A stretch of DNA of 49,278 bases from an uncultured Muribaculaceae bacterium. Its GTDB lineage: Bacteria > Bacteroidota > Bacteroidia > Bacteroidales > Muribaculaceae. The stretch lies in assembly GCA_910589055.1 (NCBI GenBank), contig CAJURN010000023.1:1-49278 (forward strand). The letters are read 5' to 3'. The notes below the pieces were generated by a model that did no database searches, was not told where the DNA came from, and was given only the letters and a program-made list of their open reading frames with translations. Each line of letters opens with the position of its first letter. Position 1 is the stretch's first letter. Below, in pieces: positions 17,571-27,300 of this stretch. The position numbers and the translations under genes were made by a program.

Positions 17571-19106
17571 ATGAAACGCCTATTATATAACTTGCTCCTG
17601 TTGCCGGTGCTGATGCTTCTGCCGGGTGTGATGGCGACCTCGTGTGACGACTACACCGACTTCTCCAATCCCCACGTTCTCACCGACGACGAGCTTGCCG
17701 AAATGGCTCGTCAGCAGCATATCGCCGACTCTCTGCGTCAGGTGATAAATGCCGACCTTATCATTGAAGTGACCGTGGAAGACTATGCCACAACAATGTG
17801 GAACTCCAAGGTGCTCGAACTCGACTTCACTGAAGTTGAGAAACTCTTCGGCCTTACAACCGACCAGATCCTTTCCGGTATACATCAGGCTCCAGGCGCT
17901 CCCGATATCTCGGGTTTCGCAATCCAGGGTACGACACATGCCGACTATACCACCCCGTCGAATACCAACGGTATCTGGGGTCACTGGTGGCGTAACGACG
18001 GCGACGTAACCACCACTTACAACGAGGATGCGTCACGCTTCTTCGTGGAGTGGCAGGGCTACTATGATGAAGAGAGCGGAACGAACGAAGAATGTTACTT
18101 CAACGTGGGTCAGTTCCCCGAACGCTGCGTGGCAGGCGACGAGTTCAAGGTTATCGAAGGTCTCCGCTATCAGGACAAACGTGTCGTATGGGTAATCACC
18201 TACCGTGTGATTGAACGCGGAGAGGTCAAGGGCGGTATCGTCTATGAGGAAACCCTCGACGTGACAATGAATCCCCGCATGACCTACGATTCCGATGCAG
18301 TTCCGTTCAATGTCGAAGCAATGATGTCGGCTCTCGGTGTGAGCCAGATGGATGGCAACACTATCGCCGTTATCGGTGTCAATGCCGACGGATCATATGC
18401 CCAGGAACCCACAGCCAACGGCGGCTTCTGGTACGACGCTCTCGGCTATCCCGGTTCGTATCCCGGCGCGTTCTATATCGAATACTACGGATTTGAATAT
18501 GCCGAAGACCTTGGCTACGTCTACGTGGGTCAGATGCCCGGCGAACTTCAGGCCGGTTACAGCGCCTCGGCCAAGCTCGGATTCATGAACGAGGACAAGA
18601 TTGCGATGCTCACCATCAATCTCCACGTTATCTCCTACGAAGATCCCGAGACACCTCCGGCAGGTGATCCAACCTCGGATGAGATTGATGTTCTGATTGA
18701 AAAGCCCTGGACCGACGACTACGCCAACGTGACATTTGACGTGCGCGACATCCTCCGCGAGACATTCAAGATGACAACCTATCAGATTCACATGGCAAAG
18801 AACTCCGGCGACCTCCGCATCTATTGCGGTGAACTTCCCGAAGTGGCTCCCGACGACATGGGCTACACTTCCGATATCCCCGGCTATTGGCTGAGCGCCG
18901 ACGGCGGAATCGCTACCTGGGGCGACGGCTCGGCTGTGTTCCTCTGCATGGGTTCCAGCGAGACCGAACTCTGGCTCTATGCCGGAAACTTCCCCGACGC
19001 GGCACTGTGTGCCCCCAACACTGAGGTCAAGACAACCTATTACATCTGCTGCAACGGAGGTGTTGTCAAGGCTAATGTGACCGTTCGCATCGGTGACGTA
19101 CCCTGA
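17571..19106 (+). CDS. Surface lipoprotein of three DUF4859-like repeats (candidate glycan binder)
   Basis: A 511-residue lipoprotein: signal peptide with Cys25 (VMATSC) then DDYTD, an acidic surface-export tail. After a short helical linker, three similar beta-rich units occupy about 65-215, 222-352 and 368-508. Each begins with a beta strand and a short helix ending in a hydrophobic-G/M-x-x-Q-like turn (VEKLFGLTTDQ, MMSALGVSQMD, LRETFKMTTYQ). Each continues with a Gly/Trp-rich segment (NGIWGHWW, NGGFWYDALG, PGYWLSADGG) and closes with strands. I assign them to DUF4859 from memory. A fourth copy closes the next protein. Its place just after SusCD is where Bacteroidetes PULs encode surface glycan-binding proteins, so binding is the likely role; no catalytic motif is seen. 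Confidence 0.72.
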   Translation: MKRLLYNLLLLPVLMLLPGVMATSCDDYTDFSNPHVLTDDELAEMARQQHIADSLRQVINADLIIEVTVEDYATTMWNSKVLELDFTEVEKLFGLTTDQILSGIHQAPGAPDISGFAIQGTTHADYTTPSNTNGIWGHWWRNDGDVTTTYNEDASRFFVEWQGYYDEESGTNEECYFNVGQFPERCVAGDEFKVIEGLRYQDKRVVWVITYRVIERGEVKGGIVYEETLDVTMNPRMTYDSDAVPFNVEAMMSALGVSQMDGNTIAVIGVNADGSYAQEPTANGGFWYDALGYPGSYPGAFYIEYYGFEYAEDLGYVYVGQMPGELQAGYSASAKLGFMNEDKIAMLTINLHVISYEDPETPPAGDPTSDEIDVLIEKPWTDDYANVTFDVRDILRETFKMTTYQIHMAKNSGDLRIYCGELPEVAPDDMGYTSDIPGYWLSADGGIATWGDGSAVFLCMGSSETELWLYAGNFPDAALCAPNTEVKTTYYICCNGGVVKANVTVRIGDVP

Positions 19107-19160
19107 GAAATCTGATTAATTCAGAGGTTTGTGTAATAATTGGTTATATATGCCCGAGGA

Positions 19161-19190
19161 CTCCGGCGCGGAGTGGTTTCCGCGCCGGAG
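19161..19190 (+). promoter_or_regulatory. Strong intercistronic hairpin between the DUF4859 and DUF6055 genes
   Basis: A 12-bp perfect stem CTCCGGCGCGGA / TCCGCGCCGGAG (19161-19172 / 19179-19190), loop GTGGTT, in a 139-bp gap. AAATGGGAAAA follows, with no T run, so it probably stabilises or processes mRNA. The rest of the gap has no TAnnTTTG promoter. Confidence 0.7.
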
Positions 19191-19245
19191 AAATGGGAAA
19201 ACCTCCGGATTCATAAAATAGTCTTAACTAATCTGATAAATTATC

Positions 19246-21519
19246 ATGAAATCAGTAAATTTATTCGCGATGCTGGTCGCAGGCGGCCTTTTCTGCTCCA
19301 TGCCTGTGCTGACATCCTGCGACGATGATAAATTTGTTGCTCCCGTGTCGGATGTGATTATCTTCGGCGAGGGAGTGGAGAAGTCGGTGAGCCTTGACCC
19401 CAAGACGCTTGCGGGCACACTTGAGTTCACCTCGCGCATGGTCTGGACTGCCGAACCGGCCGAAGATGCCAAGTGGCTTACAATATCACCCAAAAGCGGC
19501 ACGGGCGGTCCTGCCGTGATTACTTTCACCGGCGAATCGAACAATACAGGCGCAAGCCGCTCAACAACCGTGGTGCTCACCGCGGGCGGACAGACCGAGG
19601 AGATTACCGTCGTGCAGGAACCGAGCGAAATCATAGTGCTCCGCGCCGAGGACATCAAGGACTACGACAAGTTCTACAAGCCCGAGGAATTTGCAAGCAT
19701 GGACATGCTCCGCAGCGACTCCAAGTGGAGCTTCGTGCGCTCTAAACAGTCGGAACACTTCTTCGTGTTCTGGGAAGCCGGATTCGGCGACGACCCCAAC
19801 AGCGATAATGTTCCCGCATCGTTGCGTGTGGATATCGACGACCTTCTCGTGAAAGCCGAGAAATTCTTCGACACCAACATCAACAAGCTCGGAATGGCAA
19901 CGCTCGGCGAAGGCAAATCGGTGCTCGACGATTACAAGATGGAAATCTACCTTCTGTATCAGACCGAATGGCTCGCTACCGGTTCGGGCTACGACAACTT
20001 CATCGGCGCCCTTTGGGTGAATCCCTCCACCTGCCAACCCGTAGGCTCCACTATCGCCCACGAAATCGGCCACTCGTTCCAGTATCAGACTTATGCCGAC
20101 CGCATCAACCGACAAGGTGCCACCGACGACCTCCTGAGCGGTTACCGCTATGGCTTCGTAGGGCCTGACGGTTCGGGCAACGGCGGCTGCGCTTTCTGGG
20201 AACAGTGTGCCCAGTGGCAGGCCCAGCGCGACTATCCCGTTGAGCAGTTCGAAAGCTACAACTTCCCCGTGTGGCTCGCAAACAGCCACCGCCACTTCCA
20301 CCACGAATGGCAGCGCTACGCATCCTACTGGCTCCAGAGCTACTGGGTGCAGCAGCACGGTGTCGAAGCCTACGGACGTATCTGGAAAGAATCCTATGCA
20401 CCCGAAGACGCTATCGAAACCTACACCCGCCTTTACAACGGCGGCGACTACTCGGCAACACGCGAGGAACTCTTCGACTATGCCGCACGCATGGCTACCT
20501 ACGATATTGACGATGTGCGCCAGTATGCCGGAGCTTATCAGAACCGTTACAACCCCACTTTTGTCAAGAACGACCTTGGTGAATATCAGGTTGCCTATGC
20601 AAGCTGTCCCGGAGCTACCGGTTTCAACGTGATTCCTCTTGACGTGCCTTCGGCTGGCGGTCAGGTTGCTGTCAACTTCCGCGGCCTCGGCTATGGCGAG
20701 ACTCTCGCTCCCAAGGATAAGAGTGTGATGGTCGACGGCGACGGTATTGCCCAGGGTAAACCTTCGGCCTACAATGCAGTCGGCGGTGCGCAGAACATGG
20801 GATGGCGCTACGGATTCGTTGCCATGTCGGGCGAAACCCGCACTTACGGCAATGTTGGCAAGGATGCCACCGGACGCCTTACATTCGATGTTCCCGCAGG
20901 AACGGAATATCTCTATCTCGTGGTTCAGGGTTCGCCCGAAGTGTATATGTCGCACGGTTGGGATGAAATCGAAGCCAACGACCCGCAGTTCCCCTATGCT
21001 TTCACCCTCGAAGGTACCGACCTGAGCAACTACACCGAAGCTCCCGAGGCGGTCTACAAAGAGGAAGACGGCGTGCTCGTGGGTACACTCGACATCAAGG
21101 TTAGCGCAACCGACGAAGACTGGATTGCCGGGTCATATGACATGGCCGAAGCAGCCGTGGCTCAGTATCTTGGCCTTACCGAGGCTCAGATTTCCGCTAA
21201 TGTGGTAGTTCCCGAAGTGGGCGTGAAGCAGGTTGCACAGGAAGGTAAGATTGTCGTGTTCAACGGTGAATCCGACGGCTCACTTTCCGACATGCCTACG
21301 GCCAACCTCGGCTACTGGGTCAACGACAAGGGCGACGCTGTGAGCTGGGGCAACAACCAGGTCATTTATTACGAACTCTCCGGAAGTGTGATGACTCTCG
21401 GCAAGCTCGGAGCCTGCGCCGCAGCGGGCGATGTGCTCGAGATGCGTCCTGTATTCGTGTACACCTCAGGCGGTCAGACAAAGACTGTCAAGTACATCAT
21501 ACGGTATAATTTCAGGTAA
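19246..21519 (+). CDS. BACON-DUF6055-DUF4859 lipoprotein with HExxH zinc-peptidase motif
   Basis: A 757-residue surface lipoprotein: lipobox Cys25 (VLTSC) followed by DDDK. A BACON-like Ig domain (about 40-130, with TAEPAEDAKWLTISPKSG) precedes a DUF6055-type zincin domain (about 140-480). The latter has HFFVFWEAGFGDD near its start, HEIGH (272-276) and a downstream GGCAFWEQ whose Glu319 could be the third zinc ligand, giving a gluzincin-like HExxH...E site. A beta-sandwich follows, then a C-terminal DUF4859-like domain (about 616-757) resembling the three repeats of the preceding protein. Known DUF6055 proteins are uncharacterised; peptidase activity is inferred from the intact motif. The target could be the protein part of a plant or mucosal glycoprotein. 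Confidence 0.75.
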   Translation: MKSVNLFAMLVAGGLFCSMPVLTSCDDDKFVAPVSDVIIFGEGVEKSVSLDPKTLAGTLEFTSRMVWTAEPAEDAKWLTISPKSGTGGPAVITFTGESNNTGASRSTTVVLTAGGQTEEITVVQEPSEIIVLRAEDIKDYDKFYKPEEFASMDMLRSDSKWSFVRSKQSEHFFVFWEAGFGDDPNSDNVPASLRVDIDDLLVKAEKFFDTNINKLGMATLGEGKSVLDDYKMEIYLLYQTEWLATGSGYDNFIGALWVNPSTCQPVGSTIAHEIGHSFQYQTYADRINRQGATDDLLSGYRYGFVGPDGSGNGGCAFWEQCAQWQAQRDYPVEQFESYNFPVWLANSHRHFHHEWQRYASYWLQSYWVQQHGVEAYGRIWKESYAPEDAIETYTRLYNGGDYSATREELFDYAARMATYDIDDVRQYAGAYQNRYNPTFVKNDLGEYQVAYASCPGATGFNVIPLDVPSAGGQVAVNFRGLGYGETLAPKDKSVMVDGDGIAQGKPSAYNAVGGAQNMGWRYGFVAMSGETRTYGNVGKDATGRLTFDVPAGTEYLYLVVQGSPEVYMSHGWDEIEANDPQFPYAFTLEGTDLSNYTEAPEAVYKEEDGVLVGTLDIKVSATDEDWIAGSYDMAEAAVAQYLGLTEAQISANVVVPEVGVKQVAQEGKIVVFNGESDGSLSDMPTANLGYWVNDKGDAVSWGNNQVIYYELSGSVMTLGKLGACAAAGDVLEMRPVFVYTSGGQTKTVKYIIRYNFR

Positions 21520-21524
21520 TACCA

Positions 21525-21539
21525 GTGCTTCAAAAGCAC
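21525..21539 (+). repeat. Small hairpin after the DUF6055 lipoprotein gene
   Basis: GTGCTT / AAGCAC (21525-21530 / 21534-21539), loop CAA, directly abutting the larger hairpin at 21540. Confidence 0.5.
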
Positions 21540-21588
21540 CCGGAAGGGAAGGCATGGTGAGACTCCGTGTCTTCCCCTCCGGATTTTT
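21540..21588 (+). terminator. Terminator or attenuator before the cotH-like gene
   Basis: An 18-bp stem (21540-21557 / 21565-21582) with one A-C mismatch and two G-U pairs, followed by ATTTTTATA. It has the form of an intrinsic terminator, yet the next gene starts only 10 bp later with no visible promoter, so partial readthrough (attenuation) is the likely use. Confidence 0.7.
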
Positions 21589-21597
21589 ATATAGAAT

Positions 21598-22929
21598 ATG
21601 TTCTTAAAACAAACTCTGTATTCAGCCGTCGCCGTTGCGATGATGATTCTGCCCGTGGCCTGCGGCGATGAGCCGCAGCCGGAGCCCGAGCCTGTACCGG
21701 AAGAGCCGGAAATGCCCGAAACTCCCGAAGAGCCTGAGCCGGAACCTCCGCAACCCGTATTCGACCCGCAGTATTATGCCGGCCATCTCGTAATCAACAC
21801 CGAAGGCGGCGCTCCTGTCGTGTCGAAGGAGGATTATGTCACGGCCACTGTGGCGATGACTCACGACAATGAGGAATGGAACCTTCCGGAGGTCACTGCC
21901 GGAATACGTGGTCGCGGCAACTCCACATGGCTGTGGTACCCCAAAAAGCCATATAGAATCAAATTCGACAAGAAACAGGCGCTTTTCGGCTTGCCCAAGG
22001 CTAAGAGTTGGGTTCTGCTCGCGGAGTACCGCGACCCCACGTCGCTGATGAACGCCTTTGTGTTCGAGCTTGGCCGTCTGATGGGCTTGCCGTACACCAA
22101 TACCAATCACTATGTCGACCTCACGCTCAACGGGCAGCCCTGTGGCCTGTACCACCTTACCGAGCAGGTGCAGCAGAATGAATACCGTGTCAATGTCGAC
22201 GAGCTGGCAGGCTATCTGATTCAGCTCGACAGCGACGACGGCCCTTCGCTGTCGCCGGATGCGACGGATAATTTCTGGTCGAAGGTGTATTCTATGCCCG
22301 TGTGCGTCAAGAATCCCGACGAGCCTACGGCTGAAATTCTCGCCGGGGTGCGCGAGTCGCTTGGCGAACTTGAGGCTGCGATAAAGGCCGGCGATTATAA
22401 CACGGTGTGCGAGTTGCTTGACATCGCAACCATGATAGATTTCATAATGGTTCAGGAGCTTGTCTACAACGTGGAATTGGATTCGCCCCGCTCGATGTAC
22501 ATGAACAAGGACGTCGGCGGCAAGTGGCAGATGGGTCCTCTGTGGGATTTTGATGCCGGTTTCGATTTCGATTGGAACAATATGGAACGAAGCCACAATT
22601 ACTTCACCGACTACCGCGAGCTTGTTCTCGGCACCAATCCGGCCACGCATGCCGGAACAACTTACCGTGTGCCGGGATTCTTCTCCGACCTGTTTAAAAT
22701 CGCGGAATTCACATCTGCTTACAAGGCCCGTTGGAAGGAAGTGAAATATATGGTAGCGCCTGCGTTTGCCGAGGCTCGCAAGTTCTACGACGCCAACACC
22801 GCCCTGTGGGATGCCGATTCCGAGCTTTGGCCCATCGGGAAAACTCCCGTTGGCGAAATCAACCGTATGGAACGCTGGCTCAATGCCCGTGCTTCGTATC
22901 TTGACAACATAATCGCTAATTATCCATGA
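21598..22929 (+). CDS. CotH-like kinase-family lipoprotein
   Basis: A 443-residue lipoprotein: Cys22 (PVACGDEP) followed by a Pro/Glu-rich stalk (about 25-55, repeated PEPEP and PEEPE units). The CotH-kinase-like domain (about 60-440) shows RGRGNSTW, KKPYRIKFDKK, NGQPCGLYHLTEQV, RSMYMNKD and GPLWDFDAGFDFDWNN, the family's conserved landmarks including the Asp-rich metal/catalytic segment. Family members in Bacillus and fungi are atypical protein kinases; exported Bacteroidetes members are mostly uncharacterised. The stalk and acidic lipobox region place it on the cell surface. Its stop overlaps the next gene's start (ATGA), tying it to a zincin-like protein. Whether it phosphorylates, or only binds, protein or glycan is unknown. 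Confidence 0.8.
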   Translation: MFLKQTLYSAVAVAMMILPVACGDEPQPEPEPVPEEPEMPETPEEPEPEPPQPVFDPQYYAGHLVINTEGGAPVVSKEDYVTATVAMTHDNEEWNLPEVTAGIRGRGNSTWLWYPKKPYRIKFDKKQALFGLPKAKSWVLLAEYRDPTSLMNAFVFELGRLMGLPYTNTNHYVDLTLNGQPCGLYHLTEQVQQNEYRVNVDELAGYLIQLDSDDGPSLSPDATDNFWSKVYSMPVCVKNPDEPTAEILAGVRESLGELEAAIKAGDYNTVCELLDIATMIDFIMVQELVYNVELDSPRSMYMNKDVGGKWQMGPLWDFDAGFDFDWNNMERSHNYFTDYRELVLGTNPATHAGTTYRVPGFFSDLFKIAEFTSAYKARWKEVKYMVAPAFAEARKFYDANTALWDADSELWPIGKTPVGEINRMERWLNARASYLDNIIANYP

Positions 22930-24227
22930 AAAAGATAAAACTGTTTGCCGCTGCATGTGCTGTGACATTCTGCTGTCATGGCGTGGAACTGCGAGAGAAG
23001 GCCATCTATGTGCCCGAGGACCTTACCAAGGAGGATATTCATGATCCTGCTTCGAAATGGAGCACACGACGGATGGCGTCGACGGAGAATGTTGTGCTTT
23101 TCTGGGCACCGGGATTCGGCGACAATCTCGCTGTGGCTCCGCCGCTCGAAGGTCACGACATGACCGTGGACATGTCGAATCTGCTTTCACGGCTCGAAAG
23201 TTTCTACACATTCTTCCGCGACAGCCTTGAATTTACACGTCCCGGCTCAAAGGCCGAGCGCTACAAGATGATGGCGATGCTCGATTACTCGCTCGAAGGA
23301 ACTGCCTACGGCGGCGACTACGACGGAGAGATTGGCGCGCTGTGGATTGCTCCCAACCGAATCAAGGACGCCAAGCTGAATTGCATCGCCCATGAGCTCG
23401 GACATTCCTTCCAGCTTCAGATTTCGGCTGACGGCGAAGGCGTGGGTTGGGGAGGCTGCGGATTCTATGAAATGGCATCGCAATGGATGCTGTGGCAGGT
23501 GAATCCCGACTGGCCCACCGACGAGAATTATCATCTTCAGGCCTATCAGAAAGCCACCAACAAGGCTTTCCTGCACATCGAGAATATCTACCGCTCGCCT
23601 TATGTGCTTGAGGTGTGGGGCGAGAAGTACGGAAAGCCGTATATCGCCGAACTTTTCCGTCAGGGACAGGTGGGTGAGGACCCGGCCATGACCCACATGC
23701 GCCTTCAGAAGCTCTCGCAGGAGCAGTTCTGCGATGAGATGTTTGAGGCTCAGAGACGCCAGATTAACTGGGATATGCCCCGCGTGCGTGCCAATATGCG
23801 CCCGTACACCGACGGCTGGCATACGACTCTCGTTCCCGTCGGGGGCGGATGGCTGCGCCCCGACTCGGCTTCATGCCCGGAGAATTACGGTTTCAATGCC
23901 ATCAGGCTTGAAGTGCCTGCGCAGGGCAAGACGGTGAAAGTCGATTTTCGCGGCGAGGCCGGAATCAAAGGATTCCATACTCCCGACCCGGCTTCCGCAG
24001 GATGGCGCTATGGCTTTGTGGCCGTGGATGAGGACGGCAACAGCATCTACACTCCCGCGAAGTCGTCGCGAAAGGGTAGTGTGAGCTTCACGGCTCCGTC
24101 CGACAAGCGTCTGAGCCGTCTGTGGCTTGTTGTGATGGGTGCGCCGCGCAAGCATGTGCGCAATATCGACGGACCTGACAATCCCGGCGACCCGCAGTGG
24201 CCGTATAGAATTAAAGTGAAAAGGTGA
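22926..24227 (+). CDS. DUF6055 family exported HExxH protein (second zincin-like)
   Basis: A 433-residue exported protein overlapping cotH by 4 bp. The N-terminal signal (MKKIKLFAAACAVTFCC) is Sec or possibly lipoprotein (Cys16/17, weak lipobox). The DUF6055-like core has NVVLFWAPGFGDN (55-67), HELGH (156-160) and GGCGFYE with Glu182, 22 residues on, as possible third zinc ligand. Both sites are intact. It continues to a beta-sandwich containing GWRYGFVAVDEDGN, shared with the larger paralogue (GWRYGFVAMSGET). It lacks that protein's BACON and DUF4859 modules, so it may be the minimal enzyme. It is last in the PUL 1 operon. The zinc-peptidase role is inferred from the motif only. Confidence 0.75.
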   Translation: MKKIKLFAAACAVTFCCHGVELREKAIYVPEDLTKEDIHDPASKWSTRRMASTENVVLFWAPGFGDNLAVAPPLEGHDMTVDMSNLLSRLESFYTFFRDSLEFTRPGSKAERYKMMAMLDYSLEGTAYGGDYDGEIGALWIAPNRIKDAKLNCIAHELGHSFQLQISADGEGVGWGGCGFYEMASQWMLWQVNPDWPTDENYHLQAYQKATNKAFLHIENIYRSPYVLEVWGEKYGKPYIAELFRQGQVGEDPAMTHMRLQKLSQEQFCDEMFEAQRRQINWDMPRVRANMRPYTDGWHTTLVPVGGGWLRPDSASCPENYGFNAIRLEVPAQGKTVKVDFRGEAGIKGFHTPDPASAGWRYGFVAVDEDGNSIYTPAKSSRKGSVSFTAPSDKRLSRLWLVVMGAPRKHVRNIDGPDNPGDPQWPYRIKVKR

Positions 24228-24250
24228 AGAGTGAAAAGTGAAGGATAAAA
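24219..24250 (+). repeat. Short GTGAA-type direct repeats at the PUL 1/HTCS boundary
   Basis: Irregular direct repeats GTGAAAAG-GTGAAGA-GTGAAAA-GTGAAGG begin at the end of the DUF6055 gene and run into the gap, with another GGTGAAG at 24251-24258. Downstream, TTTAACTTTTCAC (24320-24332) is roughly complementary, so a weak hairpin is possible. The low-complexity sequence is unlike its GC-rich surroundings. Confidence 0.5.
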
Positions 24251-24353
24251 GGTGAAGTTAAATGTTTTGGAGGAAAAGCTATTATCTTCACTTGAAAATT
24301 TTAATTTTCAAATTTTACCTTTAACTTTTCACACAATATCCAACGAAATAAAG

Positions 24354-24361
24354 TATATTTG
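24354..24361 (+). promoter_or_regulatory. -7 box of HTCS 1, close to its start codon
   Basis: TATATTTG matches TAnnTTTG and ends 7 bp before the ATG at 24369; CTTTTC about 23 bp upstream is a possible -33 element. The predicted transcription start falls on or next to the start codon, implying a leaderless or nearly leaderless mRNA. Confidence 0.6.
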
Positions 24362-24368
24362 CCGGACC

Positions 24369-27300
24369 ATGAGAAAACACCTTTTTGTCTACTTCCTGTT
24401 GTTGCCGCTGTTGGCGTGGTGTCTTGAAGTCACGCCTTCGTTCCGGCATTATACCACACTTGACGGGCTTCCGTCCAATTGTATCCGTGACATCGCTCAG
24501 GATTCATGCGGCTTCGTGTGGTTTGCCACCAACGACGGCCTGGCCCGCTTCGACGGGCGGAAGATGAGGGTGTTCAAGCCAGCCCTTGTTCCGGGTTTCG
24601 GCAGTGCCGATAATTTTGTGGCTTCCATGGTGCAGTCGCGCGGTTACATCTGGCTTGCGACTGACAACGGATTGCTTGTGTACAACCGCCGTCTTGAGCG
24701 CCTGGAGCTTCCTCCGTTGCGCTATTCCGAAGGCGTCGGAGAAATCACGGGAAATATCAGGGGCATAGCTGCTGATGCATCAGGAAATGTGTGGGTGGCG
24801 ATGGGATGGCGCGGAGTATACCGGATTTCGCCCGATTTTGTCGTGTGCCACTACGATGTGCCCGACCGCAATCACGGCCTGGGCACGGTGTTCGTTGACC
24901 GGCGCGGCGACGTGTGGGTCACGGGTGCCCATAACTCCGAGGGGCTTTACCGCTATTATCCCGACAGCGACGGATTCCGTCCGGAGCCGATGGATTTCGG
25001 CGGTTCTCCAATCCCTCTCAAAGCCATGGCGATGACAGAGGACGCCGACAACCGTTTCTGGATAGGTCTGTGGCCCGAAGGCTTGATATGCTATGACCCT
25101 GTTCTGAAAACCGCGCGGCAGGTGCATGCCGATGTTCCGGGACGGTTTTTCCACATCCATTCCATTTCTACGCTCTCCGGAGGTGATTTGCTCATAGGTG
25201 CTGACGGAGGTCTTGTGATGTACGACCCCGTGACGGGACGCAGTCAGTTGTTCGAGCACGATGAGTTGCGAGGAAATTCGCTCTCGGGACGTTTTGTATA
25301 CCCGATTATGGCCGATGACGAGGGTGGCGTATGGATAGGAACATTCTATGCCGGAGTTAATTACATGCCGCCGCCCATCAAGCATTTCGAGGCAGAGCGC
25401 CACTCCCGATTCGTCAATTCGGTTTCGGGAAGCATTATCGCGGCTTTCTGCGAGGACGGCGAGGGGAACATCTATATCGGCAGTGACGACGGCGGCCTCT
25501 GCCGCTACAATCCTTCCACACGCGAGTACCGTCACATCAGTCTGGGCAGTGCAACGGAGTACGATAATATCCATGCTCTGTGTCTCGACGGCGACAATCT
25601 TTGGATAGGCACATATGGAGGTGGTGTGAAGGTGTACGATACCGCCCGTGGCCGTCTTGTCCATGATTTTTCAAGGGATTTCAACGGCTCAGGCGCGGGC
25701 GTCACGAGCGGATACGCCATTTTCCGCGACAAGCGCGAAAACATCTGGGTTGGCACAATGGAGGAGATTTTCTGCTTCGACCGCCGCACCGGGGTTTTTG
25801 AGAAGGTGCGCGATGTAGGTGCGCTTGTGTGCGACATCACCCAGGATTCCGCGGGAAACCTGTGGTTTTCCACCCAGGGGCGCGGACTTCTGCGTTTCGA
25901 CCCCGTAAACGGCCAGTGGAAAGACTATACATGCGGAAATGAAGCCGGCTATCTGCCCAACAATCATGTATATTGCACGGAGTTTGACTCCCGCGGCAAC
26001 ATGTGGGTGGCGACCGGCAACGGCCTTGTGCGCTACCGGCCGGCGTCCGACGACTTTGAGAACACCGACATAGGCGAGGAATACAACGTGATATACATCG
26101 TGAAGGCCTGGCGCGACGAGCTGTGGCTCGGAACCGGAAACGGATTGCTCCGCTACCGCCCCGGCGAGGACTACGACCGCTTCACGACTATGGACGGAAT
26201 CGTGTGCAATCAGTTCTCGCCCAATGCTTCACTTATGGTTTCCGACGGACGCATCTATATGGGTACGGTCGACGGATTCACGTGGTTCTACCCCGACCGC
26301 ATCGGCACCAATACGGTTGTTCCGGCATTGCGCTTCACCGACCTTGAGATTGGCGGGCGCCATGTTGATGTCGGCGACCCCAAACTGCCTTGCTCGCTCA
26401 ATGCGCTTGATGTGCTGGAGCTTGGCCCGGAGGATTATGCGTTCAGCATCAGTTTCGCGGCATTGAGTTTCGCCAACCCCGAGGGAAATTCCTACATGTA
26501 TATGCTCGAAGGCTTCGACCGCGAGTGGATGGAGGCCGGTTCGTCAGGAAAAGCCACCTACACCAACCTTCCTCCGGGCGATTACACCATGCTTGTGAAG
26601 GCTTCCAACAACGACCGTGTGTGGAACACCGCCGGAATCTCCTTGCCTATCCATATCGCACCGCCGTGGTATGCTGCCTGGCCTGTCAGGGTGGCACTTG
26701 TGGTGATTGTGGTACTTCTTGTTGTGATAGGAATATTAGTGACGATGAGGCGCAACGAGAGCAAGCACCGCGCCGAACTGCGCCGGATCAGCGAGGCCAA
26801 GGAGAAGGAGGCAAATGTGGCGAAGCTGAGTTTCTTCACCACGATAGCTCATGAGATACGCACGCCCGTGTCGCTTATCATCGGGCCGCTTGAAAATATA
26901 ATGCAGTCGTCGCGAAACTTCACTCCGCAGGAAAACGACGACATCGACATCATCTATCGTAATTCCCAGCGATTGCTGTGTCTTGTGAATCAGCTTCTTG
27001 ATTTCAAGAAGGTTGAACAGCTTGCCCTTGCCGCCCGCTTCGAGCCGGTGGATATTCCGGCCTTGGTCGAGTCAACCGCCAAGCGCTTCCGCCCCAGCAT
27101 GAAACAGCGGGGGGTGAATCTTGAACTTGACATGCCCGACAAGGGCTTCCGTGCCGATGTCGACACCGAGGCTCTGACAAAGCTGTTGAGTAATCTGCTC
27201 AACAATGCAAGGAAGTTCACCCGTACGCGCGTGGAAGTGAAATGTGGCCTGACCGACGATGGTACGGGCTTCTTCATCCGCGTGGCCGACGACGGCATAG

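Noticed and set aside
24252..24368. N-terminal extension of HTCS 1 to 24252
   Set aside because: It is AT-rich and repeat-derived, contains the -7 box, and is followed by a proper signal peptide at 24369.
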